The notes beneath the pieces were generated by a model. That model saw only the letters and a program-made list of their open reading frames with translations. It searched no databases and was not told where the DNA came from. 64,000 nucleotides of DNA. It comes from Terriglobia bacterium. Its GTDB lineage: Bacteria; Acidobacteriota; Terriglobia; JAIQFV01. The stretch covers positions 372,001 through 436,000 of the forward strand of contig JAIQFV010000001.1 in assembly GCA_020073085.1 (NCBI GenBank), in the 5' to 3' direction. This document shows, piece by piece, positions 32,197-42,089 of the stretch; position 1 is the stretch's first letter; each line of letters starts with the position of its first letter. The position numbers were made by a program, and so were the translations under genes.

Positions 32197-35145
32197 ATGA
32201 TCGGAAAAACCATTTCTCATTACCGGATTGTGGAAAGACTGGGTGGCGGCGGCATGGGCGTTGTGTATAAAGCGGAGGACCGCCGCCTCGGCCGGTTCGT
32301 TGCACTCAAGTTTCTTCCTGAAGAATTCTCACAGGACCCCCAAGCCCTGGATCGTTTCCAGCGAGAGGCCCGTGCGGCCTCCGCGCTGAGCCATCCGAAC
32401 ATCTGCACCATTTATGATATTGGGGAAGACTCGGCCGGGGACGGGATTCAGCGTTTCATTGCTATGGAGTACCTTGATGGGAGCAGTCTCAATCATCTTA
32501 TCGAGGGAAAACCGCTTCCGTTGGACCGCCTGCTGGAACTGGCCATCCAAACCGCGGATGCCCTGGACGCAGCACACGGGCAGGGCCTTGTCCATCGCGA
32601 TATCAAGCCCGCCAACATCTTTGTCACCTCTCGCGGGCAGGCCAAGATCCTGGATTTCGGCCTGGTCAAAATGACCAATCCGCCCCACGCGAGAATTTCC
32701 AGCAGCCCGCAAGAGCCCACTGTCGTGGTCCCACCGACGGAGGCCCATCTTACCAGTCCAGGCAGCACCGTGGGGACCATCGCTTATATGTCTCCCGAAC
32801 AGGCCCGAGGCCAGGAGTTGGATGCCCGCACCGATCTGTTTTCATTCGGGGCCGTCCTTTACGAAATGGCGACCGGGCTGCAGCCGTTTCGCGGGGAGAC
32901 CTCCGCTGTCATCTTTGATGCGATTCTCAATCGCGCGCCCGTGACTCCCGTCCGGTTGAATCCTGGCCTTCCATTGCCGCTCGAGGAGATTATTAACAAA
33001 GCGCTTGAGAAGGACCGGGAACTTCGTTATCAAAACGCATCCGATCTGCGCGCGGATCTCAAACGGTTAAAGCGCGATACGGACTCGGGCCGCTCCGCTG
33101 TGGTCGGCGCGTTCGTTGCGTCCGAACCGGAGATGCCTTCCTATGGCCGCACCGTCGAGCCTGCCCTTCCGGCCGCGGGTTCCGGGAAACCCGCGGCCTC
33201 GTCCGGAAGCGTCGCCAAGGTCGAGGCGGGGAGCGAGACCCGCAAGGGCAGACGGCTCTGGCAATATGGCGCTCTCGCAGCCGCCGCCGTGATCGTGGTG
33301 GTGGCAGTCGCTTCCTTCTATGGTCATCGCGCCCGAGCGCTGACGGAAAAGGATTTCATTTTACTCACTGATTTCATCAACACTACAGGGGACTCGATGT
33401 TCGACGGAACCCTGAAGAAGGCCCTGGCGGTGGATTTGGAGCAGTCCCCGTTCCTGAATGTTTTTCCCGAGGAGAAGATCCGGCAGACGCTGAAGTTCAT
33501 GGGGCGCTCGCCCGAGGATCGGGTGACCACCGAGGTCGGTCGGGAAATCTGCCAGCGCAACGGAATTAGAGTCATCCTGACCGGTTCGATTTCGAATCTC
33601 GGCTCGCAGTACATCGTCGGCCTGGAAGCAACTGACGCCAGCACCGGCGACTCCCTGGCCAAGGAGGAGTCGCGGGCCGCCTCCAAGGAAAAGGTGCTCG
33701 GTGCCCTCGATAAGGCCAGCGCCGGGGTCCGTGAGAAGTTGGGGGAGTCGTTGAGTTCTATTCAGCGATTTGATAAGCCTTTGCAGGAGGCGACGACATC
33801 TTCACTCGAGGCCCTCAAGGCGTTCACCCTCGGAGACGCGAAACGGAACCAGTTCGAAGAGCTGGCGGCAATCCCCTTCTACCAGCATGCCATCGAACTG
33901 GATCCGAATTTTGCCCTGGCCTATGCGCGGCTCGGCACGGCCTACCACAACATCGGCCTCAGCGAGTTGTCCGAGGAATACCAGCAGAAGGCCTTTGATC
34001 GCAAGGACCGCGCCAGTGAGCGTGAACGACTCTATATCACCGCACATTATTACGCCGATCGGCATCAGATCGAAAAAGGGATCGCGGCCTATGAAGTCTT
34101 CAAGCAGACCTACCCGCGGGACTCTGTCCCATACAATAACTTGGCCCTTCAATACGTCGCTCTGGGACAATTTGAAAAGGGGCTGGAAAACGCCCAAGAA
34201 GCTATCCGCCTTGCCCCGGACTCGGTTTTCGGATACGGCGTGGTTGCCGAGGCGTTCTGCGCCCTTAACCGTCTGGATGAGGCCAAGGCGGTGGTGGAAA
34301 GCGGGCTGCAACGCGGAGTCGGCGGCAACCAGCTCCATGGAAACCTCGCGATGATCGCTCTTGCACAAGGGGATAGGGCCGCCATGGAACGGGAATTCGC
34401 GAGCTTGAAGGGCACCCCCCAGGGGGAGCTCACGATTCTCTTTACCGAGATGGGCTTGGCCGCATCGCACGGACAGATGCGCCGCACTCGTGAAGTTGCG
34501 AGGCGAATCACGGATACTGTGCATCGTTTGGGCCTGAAGGAGGGTGAGGCGGGCGTGTATGCCCAGGAGGCCGTTCTGGAAGCGGCGTTTCTGAATCATT
34601 CACAAGCGGCTGAGGGCGCCGCAAAAGCCCTGGCGATCTCGCCAAGTCCCGATGTGACGATGACAGCGGCTTTAGCCCTGGCCCTGGCGGGCGCCGACAA
34701 CAAGGCCCGGGAATTGGCTGCAGACTTGGCTAAGCGCCGCCCTGAAGATACCATCGTCCAGTACGTGTTAGTCCCAGCCATTCAGGCGATCCTGGAGATG
34801 AACCACGCCAACTATGCAAGGGCTCTTGAGTTGCTAAATACCGCCTTGCCTTACGATCGCGCCAATTCCGGGTCCCGTTATACACGGGCCGAGGCACTTC
34901 GATTGTCCGGCCGCCCCAAAGAGGCTGTCCTGGAGTACGAGCAGATTCTAAGCCTTCGCAATTTCAATCCCAGCGATTCCATCTTATCCCTGGCGCATCT
35001 CGGTCTGGCCCGCGCTTATGCCGCACAGGGGGACAAACCCAAAAGCCGGATCGCCTATCAGGATTTTCTTGCCCTATGGAAGGACGCAGACCCGGATCTT
35101 CCACTCTTAAGAGAAGCCCAAGCCGAATACGCCAAACTCCAATAG
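32197..35145 (+). CDS. Transmembrane Ser/Thr protein kinase with C-terminal TPR domain
   Basis: The start [20 protein letters not shown] is the usual one for this family and puts the promoter upstream; 135 further in-frame codons before it are unlikely to be translated. The 982-residue protein has a kinase domain (residues 8-285) with the glycine loop [21 protein letters not shown], catalytic HRDIKPANI near 132, DFG near 153 and SPEQARGQ. A membrane helix lies at about 355-378 ([20 protein letters not shown]). The outer part has a domain beginning [21 protein letters not shown], then many tetratricopeptide repeats from about 550 on. It probably senses an envelope signal and phosphorylates cytoplasmic targets. 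No phosphatase gene is adjacent. Confidence 0.92.
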   Translation: MIGKTISHYRIVERLGGGGMGVVYKAEDRRLGRFVALKFLPEEFSQDPQALDRFQREARAASALSHPNICTIYDIGEDSAGDGIQRFIAMEYLDGSSLNHLIEGKPLPLDRLLELAIQTADALDAAHGQGLVHRDIKPANIFVTSRGQAKILDFGLVKMTNPPHARISSSPQEPTVVVPPTEAHLTSPGSTVGTIAYMSPEQARGQELDARTDLFSFGAVLYEMATGLQPFRGETSAVIFDAILNRAPVTPVRLNPGLPLPLEEIINKALEKDRELRYQNASDLRADLKRLKRDTDSGRSAVVGAFVASEPEMPSYGRTVEPALPAAGSGKPAASSGSVAKVEAGSETRKGRRLWQYGALAAAAVIVVVAVASFYGHRARALTEKDFILLTDFINTTGDSMFDGTLKKALAVDLEQSPFLNVFPEEKIRQTLKFMGRSPEDRVTTEVGREICQRNGIRVILTGSISNLGSQYIVGLEATDASTGDSLAKEESRAASKEKVLGALDKASAGVREKLGESLSSIQRFDKPLQEATTSSLEALKAFTLGDAKRNQFEELAAIPFYQHAIELDPNFALAYARLGTAYHNIGLSELSEEYQQKAFDRKDRASERERLYITAHYYADRHQIEKGIAAYEVFKQTYPRDSVPYNNLALQYVALGQFEKGLENAQEAIRLAPDSVFGYGVVAEAFCALNRLDEAKAVVESGLQRGVGGNQLHGNLAMIALAQGDRAAMEREFASLKGTPQGELTILFTEMGLAASHGQMRRTREVARRITDTVHRLGLKEGEAGVYAQEAVLEAAFLNHSQAAEGAAKALAISPSPDVTMTAALALALAGADNKARELAADLAKRRPEDTIVQYVLVPAIQAILEMNHANYARALELLNTALPYDRANSGSRYTRAEALRLSGRPKEAVLEYEQILSLRNFNPSDSILSLAHLGLARAYAAQGDKPKSRIAYQDFLALWKDADPDLPLLREAQAEYAKLQ

Positions 35146-35163
35146 AAAGCCGCTCCGCTCGCC

Positions 35164-35191
35164 TTGACTTTTTTCGAATGCCGTTTATAGT
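35164..35191 (+). promoter_or_regulatory. Promoter of the prolyl oligopeptidase gene
   Basis: TTGACT (35164-35169), 16-base spacer, TATAGT (35186-35191), about 100 bases before the ATG. Both hexamers, the spacer length and flanking GCC and GTT/TTC bases are shared with the kinase promoter at 32030. Confidence 0.7.
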
Positions 35192-35292
35192 TCCTGTGAA
35201 ACCCTGAATTACACAGAACTCGATAGAGCCTCTCTTGACCCGGTTCTTGTCGGAGGCAATCTGAATGACCTTTCATCGCAAGGGAGAGAAGC

Positions 35293-37521
35293 ATGAAACT
35301 TGTTGGAATGATTTTACTAGTCCTCGCCCTTCCGGGCGGAGTGATGTTGGCCCAGCTCGCTGCAAACTCGAAGGCCCAGCCTATGGCGGCCAAGAACATG
35401 GAAACCAGGGCGGCAGGCTCATCGCTTGCCTACCCGACAGCCCAGCGCGATAACGTGGTGGACAATCTTTTTGGTGTCAAGGTACCGGCACCGTATCGAT
35501 GGATGGAAGACTTGAACAGTCCGGCCGTAAAAAGCTGGGTCGACGACGAAAACAAGCTGACCTTCTCCTATCTGAACGGGATTCCGGCGAGAAGCTGGAT
35601 CCGCGAGCACCTGACCAAGCTGTGGAACTATGAAAAGGTGGGGGTGCCGCGCCGGGAAGGGGGCAAGCTGTTTTTAAGCAAGAACACCGGGCTTCAAAAC
35701 CAGTCCGTGGTGTATGTGCAAGATTCACTGGGCGCCCAGCCTCGTCTCCTCATCGATCCCAACAACCTCTCCCCCGACGGCTCGGTGGCCCTGGCCGACT
35801 ACTCGCCCTCGCCTGACGCGCGCTACCTCGCGTACGGCCTCTCGCAGGGAGGCTCCGACTGGATTGTCTTCCACATCAAGGAAATACCCTCGGGCAAGGA
35901 TTTGTCCGACCAGGTCCAGTGGGTCAAATTTTCTGGAGTCTCTTGGACCAAAGATGGGAAGGGTTTTTTCTACTCGCGTTACCCGGCGCCTCCTGCCGGC
36001 CAGGCAATCAGTGACCAGGTTAAGAACCAGGCCCTCTACTATCACCAGGTGGGGACGGACCAGGCGAAGGACCGACTCATCTACGCGCGGCCGGATCTGC
36101 CCAGTTGGATCATTGAGGGCTCTGTGTCTGAAGACGGTCATTACCTGGCGATCGCACTGGTCAACGGGACGGCCCCGACCAACGAATTGTTCCTTGTCGA
36201 TCTCGGTGATCCCGCCCATCCGAATGTGGCCGCTCCCGTGAAGCCGCTTTACACCCGGAATGATGCCGAATACGCCCCCATCGGAAATATAGGGGATACC
36301 CTCTTTCTTCAAACCACCCTCGCCGCACCCAAAAGGAAGATTGTCGCGGTCAAGCTGACCGACCCCGCCCCTGAACACTGGCGTACCGTCATCCCGGAAG
36401 GCGAGAGCGTCATTCAAAGCTCCCTGATGGCCGGCGGCCAGGTGGTCGTCCAGTATCTTGTGGACGCAAAGAGCGAGGTTAAGATTTTCTCGACCAACGG
36501 CGCTCCAGGCGGGACACTTCCCTTGCCAGGCATCGGTTCGGTAGAGGGATTAAGCGCCCGCAATGACACCCCGGAAATATTTTACGGCTTCACCTCTTAC
36601 CTCTATCCGACCACAATTTATTTCTTCGACATGCATGCGGGCCGGAGCGCCGTGTTTGCCAAACCCCAGGTCGCCTTCGATCCCTCTCCGTATGAGACCC
36701 GGCAAGTCTTTTACCAGTCCAAGGACGGGACTCGGATTCCCATGTTCATTACTGCCCGGAAGGACTTGAAGCAGGATGGACAAAACCCGACCGTCCTTTA
36801 CAGTTACGGCGGGTTCGACATCAGTATCACCCCGGGCTTCTCGCCCATGCTGCCGATCTGGCTCGAATTAGGGGGGGTGTACGCGGTGGCAAATCTGCGG
36901 GGCGGGGGTGAATATGGGGAAGTATGGCATGAGGCGGGAATGCTCAGTCACAAACAGAATGTGTTTGATGATTTCATTTCCGCGGCTGAATACTTAATTC
37001 ACGAAAAATACACATCGCCTTCCCGGCTGGCGATTGAGGGCTATTCCAACGGCGGCTTGTTGGTGGGTGCCACCATCACGCAGCGACCCGACCTGTTTGG
37101 GGCAGCTTATGCCGGGGCGGGAGTGCTGGACATGTTGCGCTATCACAAGTTTTCAGGAGGCGACTTATGGGCGCCGGAGTATGGCTCGCCCGAAGATCCC
37201 CAGGCCTTCCAATGGCTGCGGGCTTATTCGCCGCTCCAGAATTTGAAACAGGGCGCCTGCTATCCGCCCACCATCATCACGACGGCCGATCACGATGACC
37301 GCGTTGTGCCCAGCCACTCCTATAAATTCACCGCCGCGCTGCAGCGCGACCAAGGATGCGGAAAACCGGTGATCATCCGTGTCGAAACTCAGACGAGCCA
37401 TGGTTACATGCCCACCGACAAGCGGATCGCCCAGACCGCCGATGTGTGGGCCTTCCTGGCACACAACCTCGGTGTAAAAGAGCCATCTGTCGATAAGGGG
37501 TCTGGCGGGCCGAAGCCATGA
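35293..37521 (+). CDS. Prolyl oligopeptidase (S9A family), exported
   Basis: The 742-residue serine peptidase cleaves short peptides after proline. A signal segment is at residues 1-20 (VGMILLVLALPGGVMLAQ). The N-terminal propeller begins VVDNLFGVKVPAPYRWMEDL, the standard family motif. The catalytic domain carries the serine in EGYSNGGLLVGA, the aspartate in ADHDDRVVPSHSYKF and the histidine in SHGYMPTDK. RGGGEYGEVWHEAG precedes the serine. The ATG follows AAGGGAGAGAAGC. Being exported it may degrade extracytoplasmic peptides for uptake. It follows the kinase gene by 147 bases with its own promoter. Confidence 0.93.
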   Translation: MKLVGMILLVLALPGGVMLAQLAANSKAQPMAAKNMETRAAGSSLAYPTAQRDNVVDNLFGVKVPAPYRWMEDLNSPAVKSWVDDENKLTFSYLNGIPARSWIREHLTKLWNYEKVGVPRREGGKLFLSKNTGLQNQSVVYVQDSLGAQPRLLIDPNNLSPDGSVALADYSPSPDARYLAYGLSQGGSDWIVFHIKEIPSGKDLSDQVQWVKFSGVSWTKDGKGFFYSRYPAPPAGQAISDQVKNQALYYHQVGTDQAKDRLIYARPDLPSWIIEGSVSEDGHYLAIALVNGTAPTNELFLVDLGDPAHPNVAAPVKPLYTRNDAEYAPIGNIGDTLFLQTTLAAPKRKIVAVKLTDPAPEHWRTVIPEGESVIQSSLMAGGQVVVQYLVDAKSEVKIFSTNGAPGGTLPLPGIGSVEGLSARNDTPEIFYGFTSYLYPTTIYFFDMHAGRSAVFAKPQVAFDPSPYETRQVFYQSKDGTRIPMFITARKDLKQDGQNPTVLYSYGGFDISITPGFSPMLPIWLELGGVYAVANLRGGGEYGEVWHEAGMLSHKQNVFDDFISAAEYLIHEKYTSPSRLAIEGYSNGGLLVGATITQRPDLFGAAYAGAGVLDMLRYHKFSGGDLWAPEYGSPEDPQAFQWLRAYSPLQNLKQGACYPPTIITTADHDDRVVPSHSYKFTAALQRDQGCGKPVIIRVETQTSHGYMPTDKRIAQTADVWAFLAHNLGVKEPSVDKGSGGPKP

Positions 37522-37557
37522 GCGACCGCATTACCAGCCGGTCTTAGATAAATCCAC

Positions 37558-37900
37558 CTGTCGTGGTTTTGGAGGCGGACCCGAGGGGCTGGGGGCTCAC
37601 ACTCCTGGTAGTTTTTGTCCGACCGGCAGTTCCGATATAAAGCAGGACAAGCGCGACATTCGCCATGATGCGCGCGACCTCAAGCACGACCGCCATGATG
37701 TCTACAACGACAAGAAAGATATCCGGTCAGACCGCAAGGACCTCAAGCAGGCAGACAGCAAGGCGGATATCAAAGCCGACCGAAAGGACCTCTATCGCGA
37801 TCGCAAAGACCTGCGTCAGGACACCAAGGATGTTCACCGGGATGCACGCGACCTGCACCGTGATCGCAAAGATCTCCGTCAAGATCAGCACGGACACTGA
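37558..37900 (+). pseudogene. Charged seven-residue-repeat protein, N-terminus apparently frameshifted
   Basis: From about 37628 to the TGA at 37898-37900 one frame encodes about 90 residues, almost all Arg, Lys, Asp, His and a single aliphatic per unit. It is built from 11 tandem heptads of form [R/K/A][K/R]D[L/I/V]xxD, such as KRDIRHD, ARDLKHD, RKDLYRD, RKDLRQD, with a two-residue insertion before KADIKAD. No good start codon opens this frame. A hydrophobic stretch LTLLVVFVRPA in another frame just upstream (about 37592-37625) looks like the missing signal peptide, suggesting a frameshift near 37625-37635. The product would be a highly charged helix. Similar Asp/Arg repeat proteins are known to me in Acidobacteriota without assigned function. 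Confidence 0.6.
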
Positions 37901-38432
37901 TTCAACGCCTTCGGATACCCACTCCGGGTCGATCTGCCCTTGCGGGTCGACCCTTTTTCATTCCAAACCACCTCCTCGCCCCGCCCCGAGCCCCGCTCTT
38001 CGGATGGAGCAATTTTCGTACCTAATCCTCCTCCCCCGGCTTGAAATCTCCTCCCGGTCAGGCGAAAGATTTCCCATTCAGCCCGCAGATTTTTTATTCG
38101 CATGATGGCTTGAATTTTTTCGGGTCTTGGCATATAAAGATTGCGAAATCCAGCTATTTCCAATCGGAAAGTCCCAAGACTCATGGAGGCAGCTTCTTCC
38201 GCTTGCAGCACGAATTTGTGAGGGGATGTGACAGGCAGCCATATGTCTGAGTAGCACGGGCACGCGTCTGGACAATATACCCTTTTCAGAGAGCCCAGGA
38301 CGATGGAGGCAGATCGGATTCAGACCTTCTCTTGGCTCTGCGCGGGAGACTTTTGACCCAACGAGCTGGGCACTTGGCGATGCACAAGTTCGAGAAACAA
38401 GAAAATGGAAGATCAAACTAGGGGAGGAAACC
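37901..38432. other. Intergenic gap with receptor promoter
   Basis: No gene is visible. A promoter candidate lies at 38110-38138, and the ribosome binding site GGGGAGGAAACC directly precedes the receptor start. Confidence 0.55.
38110..38138 (+). promoter_or_regulatory. Promoter candidate for the second TonB receptor
   Basis: TTGAAT (38110-38115), 17-base spacer, TATAAA (38133-38138), about 290 bases before the start codon. The T-rich spacer start resembles the promoters at 32030 and 35164. Confidence 0.5.
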
Positions 38433-41400
38433 ATGCGCACCAATTTGTCACATGCCATGCCTGCATGGCTTAGGGGCAGCATCTGTTGTCTACTGATCAC
38501 TCTGGGCGTTACATCTGGCCTGTACGCCCAATCGTCCATCATTACGGGGACCATTCAGGGAACGGTGACGGACCCGTCAGGGGCCGTTGTGCCGGGAACG
38601 AGCGTTGAAGTCAAAAACCTGGACACCAACCTGACCCGCACGATTGTGACCGACAGTGATGGCCGCTTTGTCTTCCTTCAGTTGCCGTCAGGTCGATATT
38701 CTCTGACAGTTTCGAAACAGGGATTTGCCACCCTCGTGCAGGAAAGTGTCAGTCTGACGGTAGGTCAGACAATCACGCTCGACCTGGCCATGAAGGTTTC
38801 CCAACGGCAGGAGCGCATCACCGTCACGGCAACGCCCACGATTGAAACCACGGAGACGGTTTCTGCCAGCACCTTGAATGAGCTCTCGGTGGAGAAGACC
38901 CCGGTTCTCGGGAGAAAGTTTGAAGATCTTCTGACTTTGACGCCGGGGGTCAGCATCGTTCAGGGCCCGGATGGCGATGAGATCAACTTCAACGGTCAAC
39001 GCGGGATCTTCAATAATATCAGCCTTGATGGAACCGACTACAACAATGGTTTTTTCGGAGAACAGTTGGGAGGCCAGCGTGCCGCGATTGATATCACTCT
39101 CGAGGCCGTCAAGGAATTTCAGGTGGTCGCAGCGGGCGCCAACGCGGAGTTTGGAAGGACTGCGGGTGGAGTCGTCAATGTCATCACCAAGTCCGGGGGC
39201 AACCAGTTCCATGGAAGCCTGTTCCACTTTCAACGTCTCGAAGCCTTGACCGCTGACACCTCCGATGGCAAAGGGCTGGACGGTTTCAAGCGCGAACAAT
39301 TCGGGGGCACCATCGGCGGGCCCATCAAGAAGGACAAGGTGTTTTTCTTTGGGGCTTTCGAACAAATTTTCGAAGACTTCACACGAGCGAATCTGAGCCA
39401 ACCGATCGGCTCCACGCCGTGCCCAGTGGCCGCACCGATCGTCGGGACCAATGATTCCCAGATCAACAGCAACCCCGACTGCCAGCGGCTCGCCCTTATC
39501 AATTTTTTCCAGACCCGATTCAACCAGGCCGAAGGGAATCCCATCCCGCATCCCACTCGCAACTCCTCTGCTCTGGGAAAGCTTGACTGGAACATTAACC
39601 CATCGAACCAGTTCTCCGCCTCGTACACCTTTGATTATTCGAAGAATACGAACCAGACCTTCGACGTTCCCACGTATGGAAACTCCGCCAACGGCATCGA
39701 AGGACCTTCCAAGATACAAACCGTCAACGCGAGCCTGTTTACGACGCTTTCTCAGACCAAGCTGAATGAATTCCATTTCGGCTATTCACGCGAAAATCGC
39801 CCGCGGAGTGCAGTGCCCTCCGCCGTACCGGACACGGCCATGGGGTTCGCGACAACCTTCCGATTTGGACAGCCGTTCTTCCTGGAGCCGAACGTTGATG
39901 AGCTGTTTTATCGGACCGACCTGAGGGATAACCTGTCCATCGTCTCCGGGAAGCACAATATCAAGTTTGGCGGCGAGTGGCTTCACAGCCGGAATGTCCA
40001 GGTCTTCCGTGGATTCTTTACCGGTCGCTACATTTTTGACAGCGTGACCGGCTTCCTCCATTACGCTTCGCCGGCATCGCTGGGACCGGGTTTCGGACCG
40101 ACGGCCGTGGAATGTTCCAACGGCGCATTTGTGGGACCCACCGGAACCTGCCCGGCCGGCTCCACCCCCACAGGTGGACCACTCCTTCTCTACTTGCAAA
40201 ACGCCTCCCCGAGCGGACCCACCACGGATGCGGCGGGAAAGGCCGATCAGACCAACCAGAATTATGCCCTGTTCATCCAGGACAAATGGCAGATCCGGCC
40301 CGGCTTTACCTTCAATTACGGCCTGCGCTGGGAAGCGCAAATTCTCGCCCAGCCAGTCATCCCCGGGTCACAGACCGCTTATGGAGTCAATCTGAGCAAT
40401 CCGAGTTTCCCCGGGGACGGCACTCTGCCCAACCAAAAGAAGATGTTCCAACCGCGCGTCGGGATCGCATGGGATCTCTTCAACAACAGTAAATCCGTGC
40501 TGAGGGCTAGCTGGGGGATTTACAACGGAAATCAGAATATGTTGACCCAGGTGGGACCGATCACCACCAACGGTGTTCAGCTTCAGGGAATTACCGCCGG
40601 GACTGGATTTAATACGGCGGGTGGGAATCCCCCCACTTATCCAGGCGTCGTGGTCGCCCCGGTGATCCCCCCTGGAACCTTCCCCTCTACGCCCGGCGTG
40701 ACCGTCTTCAGCAAGGACTACGCAAACCCTAGGATTTACACCGCCAACTTCGCGTTTGAGCAGGAGTTGATGGGAGGCATGGCAGCGTATGTTGATTTTA
40801 CGTGGTCAAAGGGTGTTCACCTCACCCGCTTCACCAATCCCAACGTCGGGCCAGTCTCGATCATCCCTCAAAATGCTGACACGGTGACATACTCGGGTCC
40901 AACACCCTTCCCGAATCTGGGTGCCATCACCGACACGGTCAGCTCGGCAAAATCGCTCTACCGAGGCATCACATTTGGTCTCCGCAAGCGATTCAGTCAG
41001 CACTACCAGATGGATGCGAACTACACTTATTCGAGAGACTACGACGACGATTCCAACGAACGCGACCCATTCACCTTCCGTTATGCCGATCTGCACAACC
41101 TGGCGGCGGAGTATGGCCCTTCGGACCGCGAAGAACGCAACAAGTTTAATTTTTACATTTACGGCGAATTACCCAAAGGTTTTCAAGGAAGCATTCGGAT
41201 GCAGGCCCATTCCGCACAACCGATCACAGACAACCCAGCGGGGACTGGGACTGGGCCGGCTTGCAGTCTCAACAATTCGGTCACCCGGTTCGTTAACGGG
41301 GTCGACTGCGGCCGCAATCACTTGCGCAAGGACAACGCGTTCTTCACTCTCGACTGGCGGATGGAGCGCCCTTTCAAGTTTAAGGAACGGTATGCGGTGA

Positions 41401-41549
41401 CACCGATCATTGAGATGTTTAACACCTTCAACAACGTCAACAATGTCAACCCGCTCATTACACCCGGTCTGTTCAACTTCGACGGGTTCTTGCGACAGGG
41501 CGTGGGAGATCCGCTGCAAGTTCAGCTTGCAGTCAAGTTCACGTTCTGA
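38433..41549 (+). CDS. TonB-dependent outer-membrane receptor (Oar-like)
   Basis: The 1038-residue protein has a signal peptide (ICCLLITLGVTSGLYAQ), a carboxypeptidase-regulatory-like domain (GTIQGTVTDPSGAVVPGTSVEV; GRYSLTVSKQGFATL), a plug with FEDLLTLTPGVSIVQG, FNGQRGIFNNISLDGTDYNN and GRTAGGVVNVITKSGGNQFHG, then GGPIKKDKVFFFGAFEQ and a large barrel ending LQVQLAVKFTF with a terminal Phe typical of outer-membrane proteins. It is more complete than the receptor at 27.4-30 kb and belongs to the expanded Oar/TonB set of Acidobacteriota. Substrate unknown. A strong terminator follows. Confidence 0.93.
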   Translation: MRTNLSHAMPAWLRGSICCLLITLGVTSGLYAQSSIITGTIQGTVTDPSGAVVPGTSVEVKNLDTNLTRTIVTDSDGRFVFLQLPSGRYSLTVSKQGFATLVQESVSLTVGQTITLDLAMKVSQRQERITVTATPTIETTETVSASTLNELSVEKTPVLGRKFEDLLTLTPGVSIVQGPDGDEINFNGQRGIFNNISLDGTDYNNGFFGEQLGGQRAAIDITLEAVKEFQVVAAGANAEFGRTAGGVVNVITKSGGNQFHGSLFHFQRLEALTADTSDGKGLDGFKREQFGGTIGGPIKKDKVFFFGAFEQIFEDFTRANLSQPIGSTPCPVAAPIVGTNDSQINSNPDCQRLALINFFQTRFNQAEGNPIPHPTRNSSALGKLDWNINPSNQFSASYTFDYSKNTNQTFDVPTYGNSANGIEGPSKIQTVNASLFTTLSQTKLNEFHFGYSRENRPRSAVPSAVPDTAMGFATTFRFGQPFFLEPNVDELFYRTDLRDNLSIVSGKHNIKFGGEWLHSRNVQVFRGFFTGRYIFDSVTGFLHYASPASLGPGFGPTAVECSNGAFVGPTGTCPAGSTPTGGPLLLYLQNASPSGPTTDAAGKADQTNQNYALFIQDKWQIRPGFTFNYGLRWEAQILAQPVIPGSQTAYGVNLSNPSFPGDGTLPNQKKMFQPRVGIAWDLFNNSKSVLRASWGIYNGNQNMLTQVGPITTNGVQLQGITAGTGFNTAGGNPPTYPGVVVAPVIPPGTFPSTPGVTVFSKDYANPRIYTANFAFEQELMGGMAAYVDFTWSKGVHLTRFTNPNVGPVSIIPQNADTVTYSGPTPFPNLGAITDTVSSAKSLYRGITFGLRKRFSQHYQMDANYTYSRDYDDDSNERDPFTFRYADLHNLAAEYGPSDREERNKFNFYIYGELPKGFQGSIRMQAHSAQPITDNPAGTGTGPACSLNNSVTRFVNGVDCGRNHLRKDNAFFTLDWRMERPFKFKERYAVTPIIEMFNTFNNVNNVNPLITPGLFNFDGFLRQGVGDPLQVQLAVKFTF

Positions 41550-41619
41550 TCTCAGCAGCTGAGCGACTTCCGGGGTCCCGAAGTTCTCGGAAGTCGCACC
41601 TCAATGATCAACTTCAGGG

Positions 41620-41649
41620 GCCGATCCGGCTGAGGATCGGCTTTTTTTT
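41620..41649 (+). terminator. Intrinsic terminator of the receptor gene
   Basis: A perfect stem GCCGATCC/GGATCGGC with loop GGCTGA is followed directly by eight T residues. It lies 71 bases after the stop codon. Confidence 0.9.
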
Positions 41650-42089
41650 GCCAATTCTTTCAGGCAGTAAGCACGCCCCAAGAGGGATGGGGCATGCAAG
41701 TGGCTCGGGCTGGATTCGATTGATCTCAAAAGATTTCTTTTGGTCATTCGAAAATGGAACCGGTTCCAAGCAGAATCTCACCTCGGACCTCCACGAAGCC
41801 CTCGTGCCGAAGTCGACCGCCAGGTCAAGCTCACCTCTCCCTGTACCTTCAGTTCAGATGTCGCCCCTGCCGGTTTCCCCAAATCACAAGCAGCATATTG
41901 ACAGCCGATTTGAATTGGCAGTAGCATTCAAGCGGGACAAACACCCATTCTTCATAATAACTACTTCCTCCAGGCAGGAGCAGCTCACTGACGTGGTTCT
42001 GGCGAAATCCGGCGGGGGCAGGATTTCACGCGCAAAGAAACAAATACGTCGCTCTCAATCTCTACCAACCCGAGCCCGGGTGATTCGAT
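41650..42089. other. Leader region of the caspase operon
   Basis: No gene is supported; an open stretch at 41648-42097 lacks a family signature and starts inside the terminator T-tract. A possible promoter is at 41898-41927. Confidence 0.5.
41898..41927 (+). promoter_or_regulatory. Promoter candidate of the caspase operon
   Basis: A perfect TTGACA (41898-41903), 18-base spacer and TAGCAT (41922-41927), about 160 bases before the start codon. The -10 is weak. Confidence 0.4.

Noticed and set aside
37665-38105. 146-codon Thr/Ser-rich open frame
   Set aside because: It is a different frame of the heptad-repeat region; the regular seven-residue pattern appears only in the frame ending at 37900.
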